A stretch of DNA of 64,000 nucleotides from Achromobacter arsenitoxydans SY8 (GTDB lineage: Bacteria; Pseudomonadota; Gammaproteobacteria; Burkholderiales; Burkholderiaceae_B). The stretch is taken from NCBI RefSeq assembly GCF_000236785.1, contig NZ_AGUF01000052.1, positions 62,001-126,000 on the forward strand. The letters run 5' to 3'. A model generated the notes under the pieces. It saw nothing but the letters and a program-made list of their open reading frames with translations, had not been told where the DNA came from and did not search any database. Shown one piece after another: positions 8,601 through 18,146 of the stretch. Both the position numbers and the translations under genes were made by a program. The number at the start of each line of letters is the position of its first letter. The first letter of the stretch is position 1.

Positions 8601-10622
8601 TTACGGCGTCACGATGTTGAACCAGAACTCGAAGTTGTCCAGCGCGGCGAACATGTCCGTGATCTTCTCCTGATCACCGCTGACCTTCACGTCGCCCTTG
8701 GCAAGCGCGTCTTTCAGCGTCGTTTCCTTGAGCATCATGCGGTTAAGCGTGTCGCGGCTGAGCGTCATGCTGGCCGTGGGTTGCTTGGCCGGCTTGCCCT
8801 CGGTGTGGTTAAGCACGCTGTTGACCATTTCCAGGGTGTACTTCTGGTTGGTGTCGGTGAAATCCAGGTTCAGCACGACGTGCTTGCCCGCGGACTTTTC
8901 ACGATTGAGCCGCACCGCAAAGTAGTCGAACAGCATATCCAGCGTCATCGCCCGCACGGTGTCGGGGCTGGCCGTGTCCGGGACGGGCAGTTTCTGCACG
9001 CCTTCGCGCAGTTCCTTGGCGCCGGTCAGGTAGAAGTTGCGCCACGGTCCGCTTTCGGCCTGGTAGCCCATCTGCTCCAGGGCGTCGGCCTGCAGGTTCT
9101 TGGCTTCCTGGTTGTTGGGGTCCGCGAAGACCGCGTAATTCACGACTTCCGCCACCCAGCGGTAGTCTCCCTTCTTGTAGTATTCGCGCGCCTTTTCAAG
9201 AATGGCGGGCACGCCGCCCATCATGTCCACGTAGCGCTTGGACGCCTCCTGGATCGGCAGCGTGTGCAGCGTGGCGGGGTTGCCGTTGAACCAGCCCAGG
9301 TACAGCACGTAGGTCGCCCGCACGTTGTGGTTCAAGGACCCGTAATAGCCGCGGTTCGAGAACTTGGTGGCGATGGCCTCGGGCAGCTTGACCTGTTCGG
9401 CGATTTCTTCCTTGTTGTAGCCCATGTTGGCCAGCCGCAAGGTTTCGTCGTTGATGTAGCGGTACATGTCCCGCTGCAGGCTCAGCTGTTCCTGGACCTC
9501 TTTCTTGCCCCACACGGGCCAGTGGTGCATCGCGTACATCACTTCGACGTCGTCGCCCCACAGCGCCAGCGCCTCGTTCAGGTACTTTGACCACGCCAGC
9601 GGATCCCGGATCTTGGCGCCGCGCAGGGAATAGGTGTTGTGCAGCGTGTGGGTCGAGTCCTCGGCGGTGTTCAGCGCCTTCTTTTCCTTGATGTAATACA
9701 GCATTTCGGCTGGAGCCTCGCTGCCCGGCGCGTACAGGAATTCGTATGTCAGGCCGTCGATGACGCGCTTTTCGCCGGTCTTTTCGATGATGTCGGTGGG
9801 CGGGATAAGCGTGACCGTGCCCGCCGAGGTCGTGGTCCCCAGGCCCGCGCCAACCTGGCCGGTGGCGCTGGGCGGCAGCAGGTTGCCGTACATGTAGCTG
9901 GCGCGGCGGCTCATGGCCGTGCCGGCCATGACGTTTTCCGCCACGGCGTGCTCCAGGAAGCCCAGCGGCGCGTAGATTTTGACCGTGCCCGCCTTGACGT
10001 TTACTTCGTCCACCACCCCGCGCACGCCGCCGTAATGATCAACGTGGCTGTGGGTGTAGATCACCGCCACCACGGGCTTCTTGGGACGGTGCTGATAGTA
10101 GAGATCCAGCGCGGCCTTGGCCGTCTCGGTGGAAATCAGCGGATCCATGATCGTCAGGCCTTCCTTGCCCTCGACGATGGTCATGTTGGACAGGTCGTAG
10201 TTGCGCACCTGATAGATGCCGTCGGTGACCTGAAACAACCCTGAAATGTTCAGCAGCTGGGACTGCCGCCACAGGCTGGGATTGACGGTGTCCGGCGCCG
10301 GCGCGCCTTCCTTGATGAAGTCGTACTTGGTCGGATCCCACACCAGGTTGCCCTGGGCTCCCTTGATCATGCCCGCGGGCAGCGGGGCGATGAAACCCTT
10401 GTGCGCCAGGTCGAACGAAGTCTTGTCGGAGAAGGGCAGTTCCTTGAGTAGCGCCGCATTGGCGTCTTTCGTGGCGGGTTCGGCTGGCTTGGGCGTGTTC
10501 GCCGCCCAGCCAGGTACTGACATCGCCAGCGCCAGGGTCAGCGCCGTCAGGGCCGGGACCAGGCGGCGCCGTTGAGCTTGCAGGGGAGTGGCAGAAGGTA
10601 CCGCGCGTACGACGTGCATCAT
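8601..10622 (-). CDS. Secreted linear alkylsulfatase (metallo-beta-lactamase fold)
   Basis: A 673-residue protein of the SdsA1/BDS1 family, which hydrolyses primary alkyl sulfates such as SDS. The N terminus carries a basic region and hydrophobic helix ending SVPGWAA, so it is exported. The zinc motif THSHVDHYGG lies near residue 190 and an AMHHWPVWG motif lies further on, as expected for the two-zinc site. The last ~120 residues match the SCP2-like lipid-binding domain of this family. It stands alone, convergent with the gene on its left and divergent from the DUF1254 genes on its right. Confidence 0.92.
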   Translation of the reverse strand: MMHVVRAVPSATPLQAQRRRLVPALTALTLALAMSVPGWAANTPKPAEPATKDANAALLKELPFSDKTSFDLAHKGFIAPLPAGMIKGAQGNLVWDPTKYDFIKEGAPAPDTVNPSLWRQSQLLNISGLFQVTDGIYQVRNYDLSNMTIVEGKEGLTIMDPLISTETAKAALDLYYQHRPKKPVVAVIYTHSHVDHYGGVRGVVDEVNVKAGTVKIYAPLGFLEHAVAENVMAGTAMSRRASYMYGNLLPPSATGQVGAGLGTTTSAGTVTLIPPTDIIEKTGEKRVIDGLTYEFLYAPGSEAPAEMLYYIKEKKALNTAEDSTHTLHNTYSLRGAKIRDPLAWSKYLNEALALWGDDVEVMYAMHHWPVWGKKEVQEQLSLQRDMYRYINDETLRLANMGYNKEEIAEQVKLPEAIATKFSNRGYYGSLNHNVRATYVLYLGWFNGNPATLHTLPIQEASKRYVDMMGGVPAILEKAREYYKKGDYRWVAEVVNYAVFADPNNQEAKNLQADALEQMGYQAESGPWRNFYLTGAKELREGVQKLPVPDTASPDTVRAMTLDMLFDYFAVRLNREKSAGKHVVLNLDFTDTNQKYTLEMVNSVLNHTEGKPAKQPTASMTLSRDTLNRMMLKETTLKDALAKGDVKVSGDQEKITDMFAALDNFEFWFNIVTP

Positions 10623-10959
10623 GGGTCAACTCCGAGGGAAGAAACAATCTCGTTGTCCAACGTGAATACCGTTCTTGCGTGCGCCTTTCGAAACCATGGA
10701 GACCCGACGCCAGGCTGTCAGATCCATACGGCAGAACCGATAGCGCGAATATGCAATCTTTTCAGCCTACAAGAAAAAGTCGACAAATCCATTACGGGTA
10801 ACCCCCTAGTCGATCGCGCTGCGTCATGCACGGTCTGCCGGGATCGCTGAGCGGCGGATGCAAAAATCGGCATGGACTTCGAAAGCGTCACTAGCGAGAA
10901 TAGGCCGTCGGACAAGATCGTCCTGCACTCCCGGAACATGACGTCAGAGGTGTGGATCC
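10623..10959. other. Intergenic region between divergent genes
   Basis: This 337-base gap separates the divergent alkylsulfatase and first DUF1254 genes and should contain promoters for both. It is more AT-rich than its flanks. I see no convincing small gene, RNA or strong dyad in it. Confidence 0.5.
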
Positions 10960-12432
10960 ATGATGAAACGTACGCGGCTGATAGCAACCTGGTTATGTGT
11001 GATTGGCCCTTTGGTGGGTGCGGCGCCCGGACTCGCGGCCGCTGCGGAAAAGGCAGGGAACGCCGCGCTGACGCTCCCCGCGGACGGCATCGTCATGCAT
11101 CCCGAATACGCGAAAACCGTCGGCAGGATGGCTTACGTCTGGGGCTGGCCGCTGGTGAACATGCAGAACCGCAATGACCGCATCACCAAGGCGCCGCACC
11201 CCGGATTGCTGGGGGGCATTCTGCCCGCCGCGCCGCGCGGGCAGGTCGGCATGTTGCACGATTACATCGTGCCCGAGGAGACCTTTGTCACGTGCCCCAA
11301 TCAGGACGTGGTGTACGGCCTGGGCTTCTTCTCGCTGGACGAAGAGCCCGTGATCGCACAGGTGCCGGATTTCGGCGACCGGTTCTGGGTGTACGCCCTG
11401 TACGACCAGCGCACCAACCAGTTCGGTGAACTCGGCAAGCCCTACAAATCCAAGCCCGGCTTTTACCTATTGGTCGGACCCAACTGGAAGGGTCAGAAGC
11501 CGGCGGGCGTGCAGGCCGTCATCCGCAGCCCCACGGCCCTGGCCAATGCGATTCCCCGGATCTTCATGGACGACTCCAGCCAGGACCGCGAGACCATCCA
11601 GCGCAAGCTCAATCAAGTGGTGTTCTATCCGCTGAAGGACTTCAACGGCAAGATGAAGACCATCGACTGGAAGACTGCGCCGGATATCCCGAATCCGCAG
11701 GCCGACAATGCCAGCGACGGCGAGACGCGCTGGGTCATTCCCGAGAAGTTCTTCGATCAGCTCGGCCAGGTGCTGGACCAGGTGCCGCCGCTGCCCGGCG
11801 AAGAAGCCATGTACGCGCAGTTCCGCTCGGTGCTGGCCGCCGCTAGCCGTGACCCCGCTATCAAGGAAGCGCTGCTTCAGGTCGCCAAAGAGACTGAAGA
11901 GCAGGTAATTACGCCGTTCTTCCAGTGGAAACACAACGGTCGCCCTGCGGGCAATAACTGGAACCGCTCGGTCCACAACGCGCAGACCGGGCTGGATTAT
12001 TTCAATAGAACGGGCACGGCCAAGTCGAACATGTTCGACAATCGTCCGGTCGAGACCCAGTATTTCTACACAGACTTCGATGCGGCGGGCGCCGTGCTCG
12101 ATGGCGGGCAGCGCTACGAAGTGACGTTCGCGGCTGGCCAGTTGCCACCGGTCAATGGATTCTGGTCGCTGACGCTCTACAACAAGCGGCACCTGTTCAG
12201 CCCCAACGAGCTGAACCGTTATTCGCTGGGCACCAAGAACAAGGCGCTAAAGCGCAACCCGGACGGCTCCCTGACGATCTATGTGGGGCCGGCTTCTCCC
12301 GGCAAGGACAAGGAGGCCAACTGGCTCCCGTCGCCGAAAGAACCGATTTCGCTCTACATCCGTGCCTACTGGGGCAAGCAGGGCATCCTGGACGGCAGTT
12401 GGAAGCCGCCCGCGGTACGGCGTATCGACTAA
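10960..12432 (+). CDS. DUF1254/DUF1214 exported protein 1
   Basis: A 490-residue protein with an N-terminal signal peptide (MMKRTRLIATWLCVIGPLVG followed by AAAA-rich cleavage region). The DUF1254 portion includes RMAYVWGWPLVNMQNR and CPNQDVVYGLGFFSLDEEPV, and the C-terminal DUF1214 portion includes NGFWSLTLYNKRHLF and a final GSWKPPAV motif. The family is periplasmic and of unproven function. Proteins of this family are often found near oxidoreductase or surfactant genes. The following gene is a paralogue 50 bases away. Confidence 0.85.
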   Translation: MMKRTRLIATWLCVIGPLVGAAPGLAAAAEKAGNAALTLPADGIVMHPEYAKTVGRMAYVWGWPLVNMQNRNDRITKAPHPGLLGGILPAAPRGQVGMLHDYIVPEETFVTCPNQDVVYGLGFFSLDEEPVIAQVPDFGDRFWVYALYDQRTNQFGELGKPYKSKPGFYLLVGPNWKGQKPAGVQAVIRSPTALANAIPRIFMDDSSQDRETIQRKLNQVVFYPLKDFNGKMKTIDWKTAPDIPNPQADNASDGETRWVIPEKFFDQLGQVLDQVPPLPGEEAMYAQFRSVLAAASRDPAIKEALLQVAKETEEQVITPFFQWKHNGRPAGNNWNRSVHNAQTGLDYFNRTGTAKSNMFDNRPVETQYFYTDFDAAGAVLDGGQRYEVTFAAGQLPPVNGFWSLTLYNKRHLFSPNELNRYSLGTKNKALKRNPDGSLTIYVGPASPGKDKEANWLPSPKEPISLYIRAYWGKQGILDGSWKPPAVRRID

Positions 12433-12482
12433 GACCGCGCGGCATCGCCAACGCGACCGACTTTCCACCGATGGAGTGATCC

Positions 12483-13967
12483 ATGTCCGCAACACCGAAG
12501 TTTTCCCTGGCCGCGATGTCGCTGCTTGCGCTCCTGGCCTGGGGACCCGCAGGCGCACAGGAGAAGGCCGCCTCGCCCCTGGTCCAGCAGATCAACAACG
12601 GCAACTGGCTGGCCCAGGAAGAGGCTGAACGGCTGCGCGACGAACTCTACTATCAGCGGGCCGTCCACGCCTACATGACGATGCTGCCGGCGCTCAACGT
12701 CATCGGCATGCGCGACGGATCGGAGCAGGCTTTCGGCGCTGGCTACAACGTGCTGCCGATCTGGAAAGCGCGGATGGACTCGCGCACCATGGTTCCCACG
12801 CCGAATGCCGACGTGATCTATTCCATGAGCTACCTGGACTTGAAAAAAACCGGGCCGCTGGTCGTCAACGCGCCGCCCAACGTCATCGGCATGTTTACCG
12901 ACTTCTTCCAGCGCACGATCACGGATGTCGGCGCGGTGGGCCCCGACCGCGCCCGGGGCGGCCTGTATCTGCTGCTGCCGCCCGACTACACCGGCCAGAT
13001 TCCGGGCGGCTACTTCGCCTTCAAATCGCCCACGTACAACGTGTTCCTGTTCTTCCGCACGATCATGGCCAAGGGCGACGGCAAGCCCGATCCGGCTCCC
13101 GCCGTGAAGAACGCCGAGCGCACTCGCGTCTATCCCCTGTGGGCCACGGAAAAGGAAACCAAGCCAATGGCGTTTCCGGACGCCAGCGGCAAGCGCCTGA
13201 ATATGATGTATCCCGTCGACAACACTTACTGGACCAAGCTCAAGGCGTTCGTCGACTACGAACCAGTGGCGGCCATCGACCCGGAGCTGCGCGGGGTGCT
13301 GGCGTCGATCGGCATCGTCAAGGGGCAGCCCTTCAAGCCGACTGCCCGGCAGGAGGAACTGCTGAAAAAGGCCGTGGAAACGGCGCCAAAGATGATCATG
13401 GCGACCCGCCAATTGGGCCGGGAAGACCGCCGGAACCTCTATTACGATGACCGCCAGTACGAAAACACCTGGGCCGGCGGCACCGCAGAGTGGATGCAGG
13501 AGAGCTACCTGGACGTCAGCCAGCGCGCCAGCTTTTTCCAGATTGCCTATTCGTCCGCGCCCGCCATGGTCATGCATACGACGGGCGCGGGCTCCAAATA
13601 CCCCTTCACCGCGCGGGACAAAGACGGCAATTTCCTGGAAGGCGGCCACACATACAAGCTGCGCCTGCCGCCGGATCCGCCGGCAAGCCTGTTCTGGGCC
13701 GTCACTGCCTACAACATCACCGATGGCACCATGCCGGAAACCGGGCAATTGCTGCCGTCGACCAACGGCTACTACGACATACCCAAGCAGCCGGATGGAT
13801 CGCTGGAAATCTGGTTCGGACCGCAGAAGCCCGAAGGCGTGGCCGATGCGGCCTTCATCCAGACCATTCCGGGGCGCAACTTCCTGGCTACCGTCCGTCT
13901 GTATGGCACGGAAGACGCGTTCTACGACCAGACCTGGAAACCGGACGATCTTGTGAAGACCAAGTAA
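12483..13967 (+). CDS. DUF1254/DUF1214 exported protein 2
   Basis: A 494-residue paralogue of the preceding protein. It has a signal peptide (SLLALLAWGPAGAQ), the DUF1254 segment with PTPNADVIYSMSYLDL and the DUF1214 segment with FWAVTAYNITDGTMPE and ending TWKPDDL. The two genes probably form one transcription unit. Similarity between the pair is clear but diffuse, so the duplication is old. No catalytic residues can be named. Confidence 0.85.
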   Translation: MSATPKFSLAAMSLLALLAWGPAGAQEKAASPLVQQINNGNWLAQEEAERLRDELYYQRAVHAYMTMLPALNVIGMRDGSEQAFGAGYNVLPIWKARMDSRTMVPTPNADVIYSMSYLDLKKTGPLVVNAPPNVIGMFTDFFQRTITDVGAVGPDRARGGLYLLLPPDYTGQIPGGYFAFKSPTYNVFLFFRTIMAKGDGKPDPAPAVKNAERTRVYPLWATEKETKPMAFPDASGKRLNMMYPVDNTYWTKLKAFVDYEPVAAIDPELRGVLASIGIVKGQPFKPTARQEELLKKAVETAPKMIMATRQLGREDRRNLYYDDRQYENTWAGGTAEWMQESYLDVSQRASFFQIAYSSAPAMVMHTTGAGSKYPFTARDKDGNFLEGGHTYKLRLPPDPPASLFWAVTAYNITDGTMPETGQLLPSTNGYYDIPKQPDGSLEIWFGPQKPEGVADAAFIQTIPGRNFLATVRLYGTEDAFYDQTWKPDDLVKTK

Positions 13968-14065
13968 TTCCGCCGCCGGGCGCCGCGTTTTCGGAATGGT
14001 CGGCGTCCTGGCGGGGGAGAGGCATCCACGCAACACTGCCTGGCCCAAAGTTCGATGTTGCGAAC

Positions 14066-14084
14066 AATTCTTGGTATCATTTTC
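14066..14084. promoter_or_regulatory. Candidate Fur box before the ECF sigma gene
   Basis: Read on the minus strand, GAAAATGATACCAAGAATT agrees with the 19-base Fur consensus GATAATGATAATCATTATC at about 12 positions, best in its first half. It lies about 80 bases before the FecI-like gene, the usual place for iron repression of such sets. Confidence 0.5.
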
Positions 14085-14161
14085 CGCGTCTTGGCCGCCG
14101 GCCGCTCATGCAGGCAGGCGGCTTTTCTGTGTCATCGCGCTGCTTGTCGGGGCGTTCGAGC

Positions 14162-14662
14162 ATGTCCAACCCCCTCCAGCCGCTCCAGCTTCTCTGCGAA
14201 AACCACTACGACTGGCTATGCCAGTGGTGGCGGCGTCAGCTTGGCCACGGCGACGAGGCGGCCGATTTTGCGCACGACACCTTTCTGCGCGTCCTGCGCA
14301 ATCCCGAAGAAGTCCGCACGCTGCGCCAGCCCAGGGCCTACCTGACCACCATCGCCCGGGGCCTGCTCAACGATCACTGGCGCCGGCGGTCGCTGGAGCG
14401 CGCCTGGCTGGAGGCCGTCGCCGCGCTGCCGCCCGAACTGGAAGCCTCGCCCGAGATGCTCCTGGGCGTGCGGCAGGCCCTGCAACAGCTGGACCGCATG
14501 CTCGGGAATCTGGCTCCGCAGGCGCGCGAAGTGTTCGTCCTGTCGCAGCTCGAAGGCCTGACCTATGTGGAAATTGCCGCTCGTACCGGCCTCTCCGACC
14601 GCAGCGTGAAGCGCTACATGGCGCAGGGTTTCGAAATCTGCCTCGCCTTGATGGAGCACTGA
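14162..14662 (+). CDS. FecI-like ECF sigma factor
   Basis: A 166-residue extracytoplasmic-function sigma factor. Region 2 is visible as DEAADFAHDTFLRVLRNPEEV followed by LRQPRAYLTTIARGLLNDHWRRR, and region 4 as LEGLTYVEIAARTGLSDRSVKRYMAQG near the C terminus. ATG 14162 gives the normal FecI length; the frame is open upstream but nothing there resembles a sigma factor. It is followed after six bases by the FecR gene and then a TonB receptor, the classical surface-signalling order for siderophore uptake. Confidence 0.92.
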   Translation: MSNPLQPLQLLCENHYDWLCQWWRRQLGHGDEAADFAHDTFLRVLRNPEEVRTLRQPRAYLTTIARGLLNDHWRRRSLERAWLEAVAALPPELEASPEMLLGVRQALQQLDRMLGNLAPQAREVFVLSQLEGLTYVEIAARTGLSDRSVKRYMAQGFEICLALMEH

Positions 14663-14668
14663 AACAAG

Positions 14669-15649
14669 GTGAGCGCCGCCGAATCCAAACCGTTGGACGC
14701 CATGGTCATCCGCGAAGCCGCGCGCTGGCTCGTGCGGCTGCATTCCGGTGAGGCCGGTCCAGCGGACCATGCCGCCTTCGAGCGCTGGCGCCACGGCAGC
14801 CCCGAGCGCGAGCTGGCCTGGCAGCGGGCGCAGCGCCTGACGCAGCAATTCAATGCGGTGCCGCCCGCGCTGGGCGTGCCATTGCTGACGCGCGAACCCG
14901 CCGTCAGCCGGCGCACGGTGCTGCGCACGCTGGCTGTGTTTGGCCTGACCGTGCCCGCGGCCGCCTGGATGACCTATCGCCTGAGCGGCCAGGAGCCTGG
15001 CGCGTACCGCACGGCGGTAGGCCAAAGCCAGCGGCTGGCCCTGGCCGACGGCAGCCACGTCCATCTGAACACCGGCACCAGCCTGGACCTGCGGTTTTCC
15101 GACGACGCTCGCCTGCTGCACCTGCAAGCCGGCGAAGTCTATGTGCGCACCGCGCCCGACCAGGCGGGCAGGGCGCGGCCATTCATCGTCGAGACGCCAC
15201 AGGGCCGCCTGCAGGCCCTGGGCACCCGTTTCGTGGTGCGGCGCCTGGGCGATGCTGGCGGCATGACCGAGCTGGCGGTGCTGGAACATCGCGTCGCGGT
15301 GACGCTGCGCAACGGCGGGGCCGCACGCATTTTCAGCGCGGGAGAGTCGGTGCGATTCACCGCGAACGCCTTCCTGGCGGCCGATGCGGACGCGAAGACG
15401 GGCCGCGCTGGCACGCCCGGCTGGACCCGTGGCGTGATCGAGGCCGACAACATGCGCCTGGACGCGTTGCTCGCCGAGGTGGCGCGCTATCGGCCCGGCG
15501 TGGTGCGTTGCGATCCCGCCGTCGCAGGTTTGCGCGTGTCCGGCGTATTCCGCCTGGACGACACCGACGCGCTCCTGGCGGTCGTGGCGAACACCCTGGA
15601 TCTTAGGGTGGTGGCGCGGACTTCGTACTGGATCACGCTGGCACCTTGA
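14669..15649 (+). CDS. FecR-family anti-sigma regulator
   Basis: A 326-residue inner-membrane regulator starting at GTG. The N-terminal cytoplasmic part contains EAARWLVRLHSGEAGPADHAAFERWR, typical of FecR, followed by one transmembrane segment (TLAVFGLTVPAAAWM) and a periplasmic domain with AVGQSQRLALADGSHVHLNTGTSL and the STN-contacting C terminus. It should relay receptor occupancy to the sigma factor encoded just before it. The GTG start is placed six bases after the sigma-factor stop. Confidence 0.9.
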   Translation: MSAAESKPLDAMVIREAARWLVRLHSGEAGPADHAAFERWRHGSPERELAWQRAQRLTQQFNAVPPALGVPLLTREPAVSRRTVLRTLAVFGLTVPAAAWMTYRLSGQEPGAYRTAVGQSQRLALADGSHVHLNTGTSLDLRFSDDARLLHLQAGEVYVRTAPDQAGRARPFIVETPQGRLQALGTRFVVRRLGDAGGMTELAVLEHRVAVTLRNGGAARIFSAGESVRFTANAFLAADADAKTGRAGTPGWTRGVIEADNMRLDALLAEVARYRPGVVRCDPAVAGLRVSGVFRLDDTDALLAVVANTLDLRVVARTSYWITLAP

Positions 15650-15761
15650 ATCGAGGACGCGTGGTTTCAAATATTTACATTCGAATTGGCGTTTGCCTGT
15701 CCCTTTTGCGGGTGCTCGTTCGGCATACCCCGCATTGATGACCTGAAAGGGATGCGAACCC

Positions 15762-18146
15762 GTGGCACCTAAAGACAACTTTCACGCGCGCGCCGCGACG
15801 CGCGTCCTGCGACTGGCCGGACTGACCCTTAGCCTGGCGGCGGCGTTCGCCGTGGCGCCGCAGGCTGCCGCCCAGGGCGCGCAACCGGCCGCCACGCAGG
15901 ACTATCGGATTCCGGCCGGCCCCCTGGACCAGGCGCTGTCGGCCTTTGCCAAGGCTGGGGGGCTCACGGTCTCGTTCAAGCCTGAAGAGACGAGGGGGCT
16001 GACCACGGCGGGCCTGGACGGCAGCTATAAACCGGAAGCAGGACTGGCGAAACTGCTGGCGGGCACGGGCCTGACCGCGGTGGCGGTGGGCGGACAGGGC
16101 TACGTGGTGCGGGCGGCGGCGCCGGCCCCGGCGAAGGCCGCCCCGGCCGCCAGCGCCAATACGCTGGAATCCATCCAGGTCAGTGGCGACTGGCTGGGCA
16201 CGGGCCTGGAGAACAGCGTGCAGACCTTCGGCGGCGCGCGCACGCTGCTCAAGCGCGACGAGATCCAGAACAGCGGCGCCACTAGCGTCGCCGACGCGCT
16301 GCGCCGCGTGCCGGGCGTGCAGATCAGCGGCAGCACCAGCGCCAGCGGCAGTTCAGTCGGCCTGCATGTCGGCATCCGCGGTCTGAACCCGCGCAATTCC
16401 TTCCGCACCACCATGCTGCTGGACGGCATTCCGATGGCCATGGCGCCCTATGGCCAGCCGAACCTGGTGATGTCGCCCACCAGCCTGGGCAACATCGACG
16501 CGATCGACGTGGTGCGCGGCGGCGGGGCAGTGCGCTACGGGCCGCAGAACGTGGGCGGCGTCATCAATTTCAGGACGCGCCCGATTCCGACCGGCGCAGG
16601 CCTTGTAGCGGATGCCTCGGCCCGCTACAACATGTACAGCCACGGCGGCGAAAACACCCAGTACACCGCCTTCCTGGGCACGCAGTTCGACAACGGACTG
16701 GGCGTGGCGCTCATGTATTCCGGCATGGACGGCCAACAATGGCGCGACGGCAGCGATGACCGTTACAACGACGTGGCGCTCAAGTGGCGCTACGAGCTGA
16801 CGCCCACCTCGGAAATCTACGGCAAGTTCGCGCACTACGACGTCAAATCCATGACGCCGGGCGGCCTGACGGTGGCGCAATACCGCGACGATCCCTTCCA
16901 GAATACGCATCCGACCGACTACTGGAAGGGGCAGCGCGACCAGATAGACGTGGGCTATTTGAACTCCATCTCGGACACGCAGGAATTCGAGGCCCGCATC
17001 TATCACTACGACAGCTCGCGCCAGAGCTCCCTGATCAATACCGCCGCGCGCCGCAACGACTACCAGCCGCGCAACAACCAGGTGCTGGGCATCGAGCCGC
17101 GCTATACGCAACGGGTGGAGTGGGGGCCGACGACGCACGACGTCACCATCGGCTACCGCTATATCCACGAAACCGGCCAGGACAGGCGCTATTCGACGTC
17201 GCTGGCCACGGATCAGCGTGTGGGCGTCACCCAGGTGTTCGACAACGAAACCGAGGCCCACTCCCTCTACCTGGACGACCGCATCGCGTTTGGCAAGTGG
17301 CGTGTGACGCCGGGCGTGCGCTACGAGCACATCGACACCAACCGGCAGCCCAGCGGCACGGGCAACGACACGCCGTTCGACCTGCGCAACAGCCGCGGCC
17401 TGCCGTCGCTGAACGTCGCGTACCTGGTCAATGACGCGCTGACGCTTTACGCCAACTACAACACGTCATTCGGGGCGGTGCAGTACACGCAGCTGAACTC
17501 GATGTCGGCGTCGAACCCGTTGAGTCCCGAAGTGGCCAAGACGATGGAAGCCGGCCTGCGCTATTCGGGCGAACAGACGCACACTGAGTTCACCGTCTTC
17601 AACCTGCGCTTCGACAACCAGATCCTGTCGATTCCCGGCACCAACCCGGCCGTCTTCCGCAACCTGGGCGCCACCACCCACAACGGCGTTGAATTCGCGA
17701 TCGACTACGACTTCGACAAGTCTGGCCCGCTTGCGGGCCTGAACGTCTACGCCAACTACACGTACGTGCGCGCCATCCAGAAGTCCGGCGAGTTCGAGGG
17801 CAACGACGTGCCGTTCTACTCGCGCCAGACAGGCACGCTGGGCGGACGCTACACGCGGAACAACTGGACCTTCAACCTGTTCACCACGGCGCAGAGCGGA
17901 CAGTATTCAGACACCGCCAACACCGAGGACGAGAACGCGGACGCCAGCAATGGCCGCGTGCCCGGCTTTAGCGTCTGGAACACGCAGCTCAGCTACAAAC
18001 TGCCGCAATGGAAGGGCAGCGAGCTGGCCGTCGGCGTGAACAACCTGTTTGACCGCCGCTACTACACCCGCAACGTCGACACCAACGGCGGCCGCATGGT
18101 CGGCGCGCCGCGCATGGTCTATCTGCAGGCGCGCCTGGCCTACTGA
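15762..18146 (+). CDS. TonB-dependent siderophore receptor with STN signalling domain
   Basis: A 794-residue outer-membrane receptor starting at GTG. A signal peptide ending APQAAAQ is followed by an STN domain (YRIPAGPLDQALSAFAKAGG through the GLTAVAVGGQGYVVR segment), then the plug with NSGATSVADALRRVPGVQI and GNIDAIDVVRGGGAVRYGPQNVGGVINF, and a 22-strand-type barrel ending VYLQARLAY. The STN domain means it signals through the FecR and FecI-like proteins encoded before it. The barrel most resembles ferric-citrate or hydroxamate receptors, but the ligand is not certain. Confidence 0.92.
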   Translation: MAPKDNFHARAATRVLRLAGLTLSLAAAFAVAPQAAAQGAQPAATQDYRIPAGPLDQALSAFAKAGGLTVSFKPEETRGLTTAGLDGSYKPEAGLAKLLAGTGLTAVAVGGQGYVVRAAAPAPAKAAPAASANTLESIQVSGDWLGTGLENSVQTFGGARTLLKRDEIQNSGATSVADALRRVPGVQISGSTSASGSSVGLHVGIRGLNPRNSFRTTMLLDGIPMAMAPYGQPNLVMSPTSLGNIDAIDVVRGGGAVRYGPQNVGGVINFRTRPIPTGAGLVADASARYNMYSHGGENTQYTAFLGTQFDNGLGVALMYSGMDGQQWRDGSDDRYNDVALKWRYELTPTSEIYGKFAHYDVKSMTPGGLTVAQYRDDPFQNTHPTDYWKGQRDQIDVGYLNSISDTQEFEARIYHYDSSRQSSLINTAARRNDYQPRNNQVLGIEPRYTQRVEWGPTTHDVTIGYRYIHETGQDRRYSTSLATDQRVGVTQVFDNETEAHSLYLDDRIAFGKWRVTPGVRYEHIDTNRQPSGTGNDTPFDLRNSRGLPSLNVAYLVNDALTLYANYNTSFGAVQYTQLNSMSASNPLSPEVAKTMEAGLRYSGEQTHTEFTVFNLRFDNQILSIPGTNPAVFRNLGATTHNGVEFAIDYDFDKSGPLAGLNVYANYTYVRAIQKSGEFEGNDVPFYSRQTGTLGGRYTRNNWTFNLFTTAQSGQYSDTANTEDENADASNGRVPGFSVWNTQLSYKLPQWKGSELAVGVNNLFDRRYYTRNVDTNGGRMVGAPRMVYLQARLAY

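Noticed and set aside
12429-14048. A 539-codon minus-strand open frame opposite the second DUF1254 gene
   Set aside because: Shadow frame in GC-rich DNA; the plus-strand protein has clear family motifs and a signal peptide.
14216-15778. A 520-codon minus-strand open frame opposite the sigma factor and FecR genes
   Set aside because: Antisense shadow; the plus strand carries a complete FecI-FecR-receptor set.
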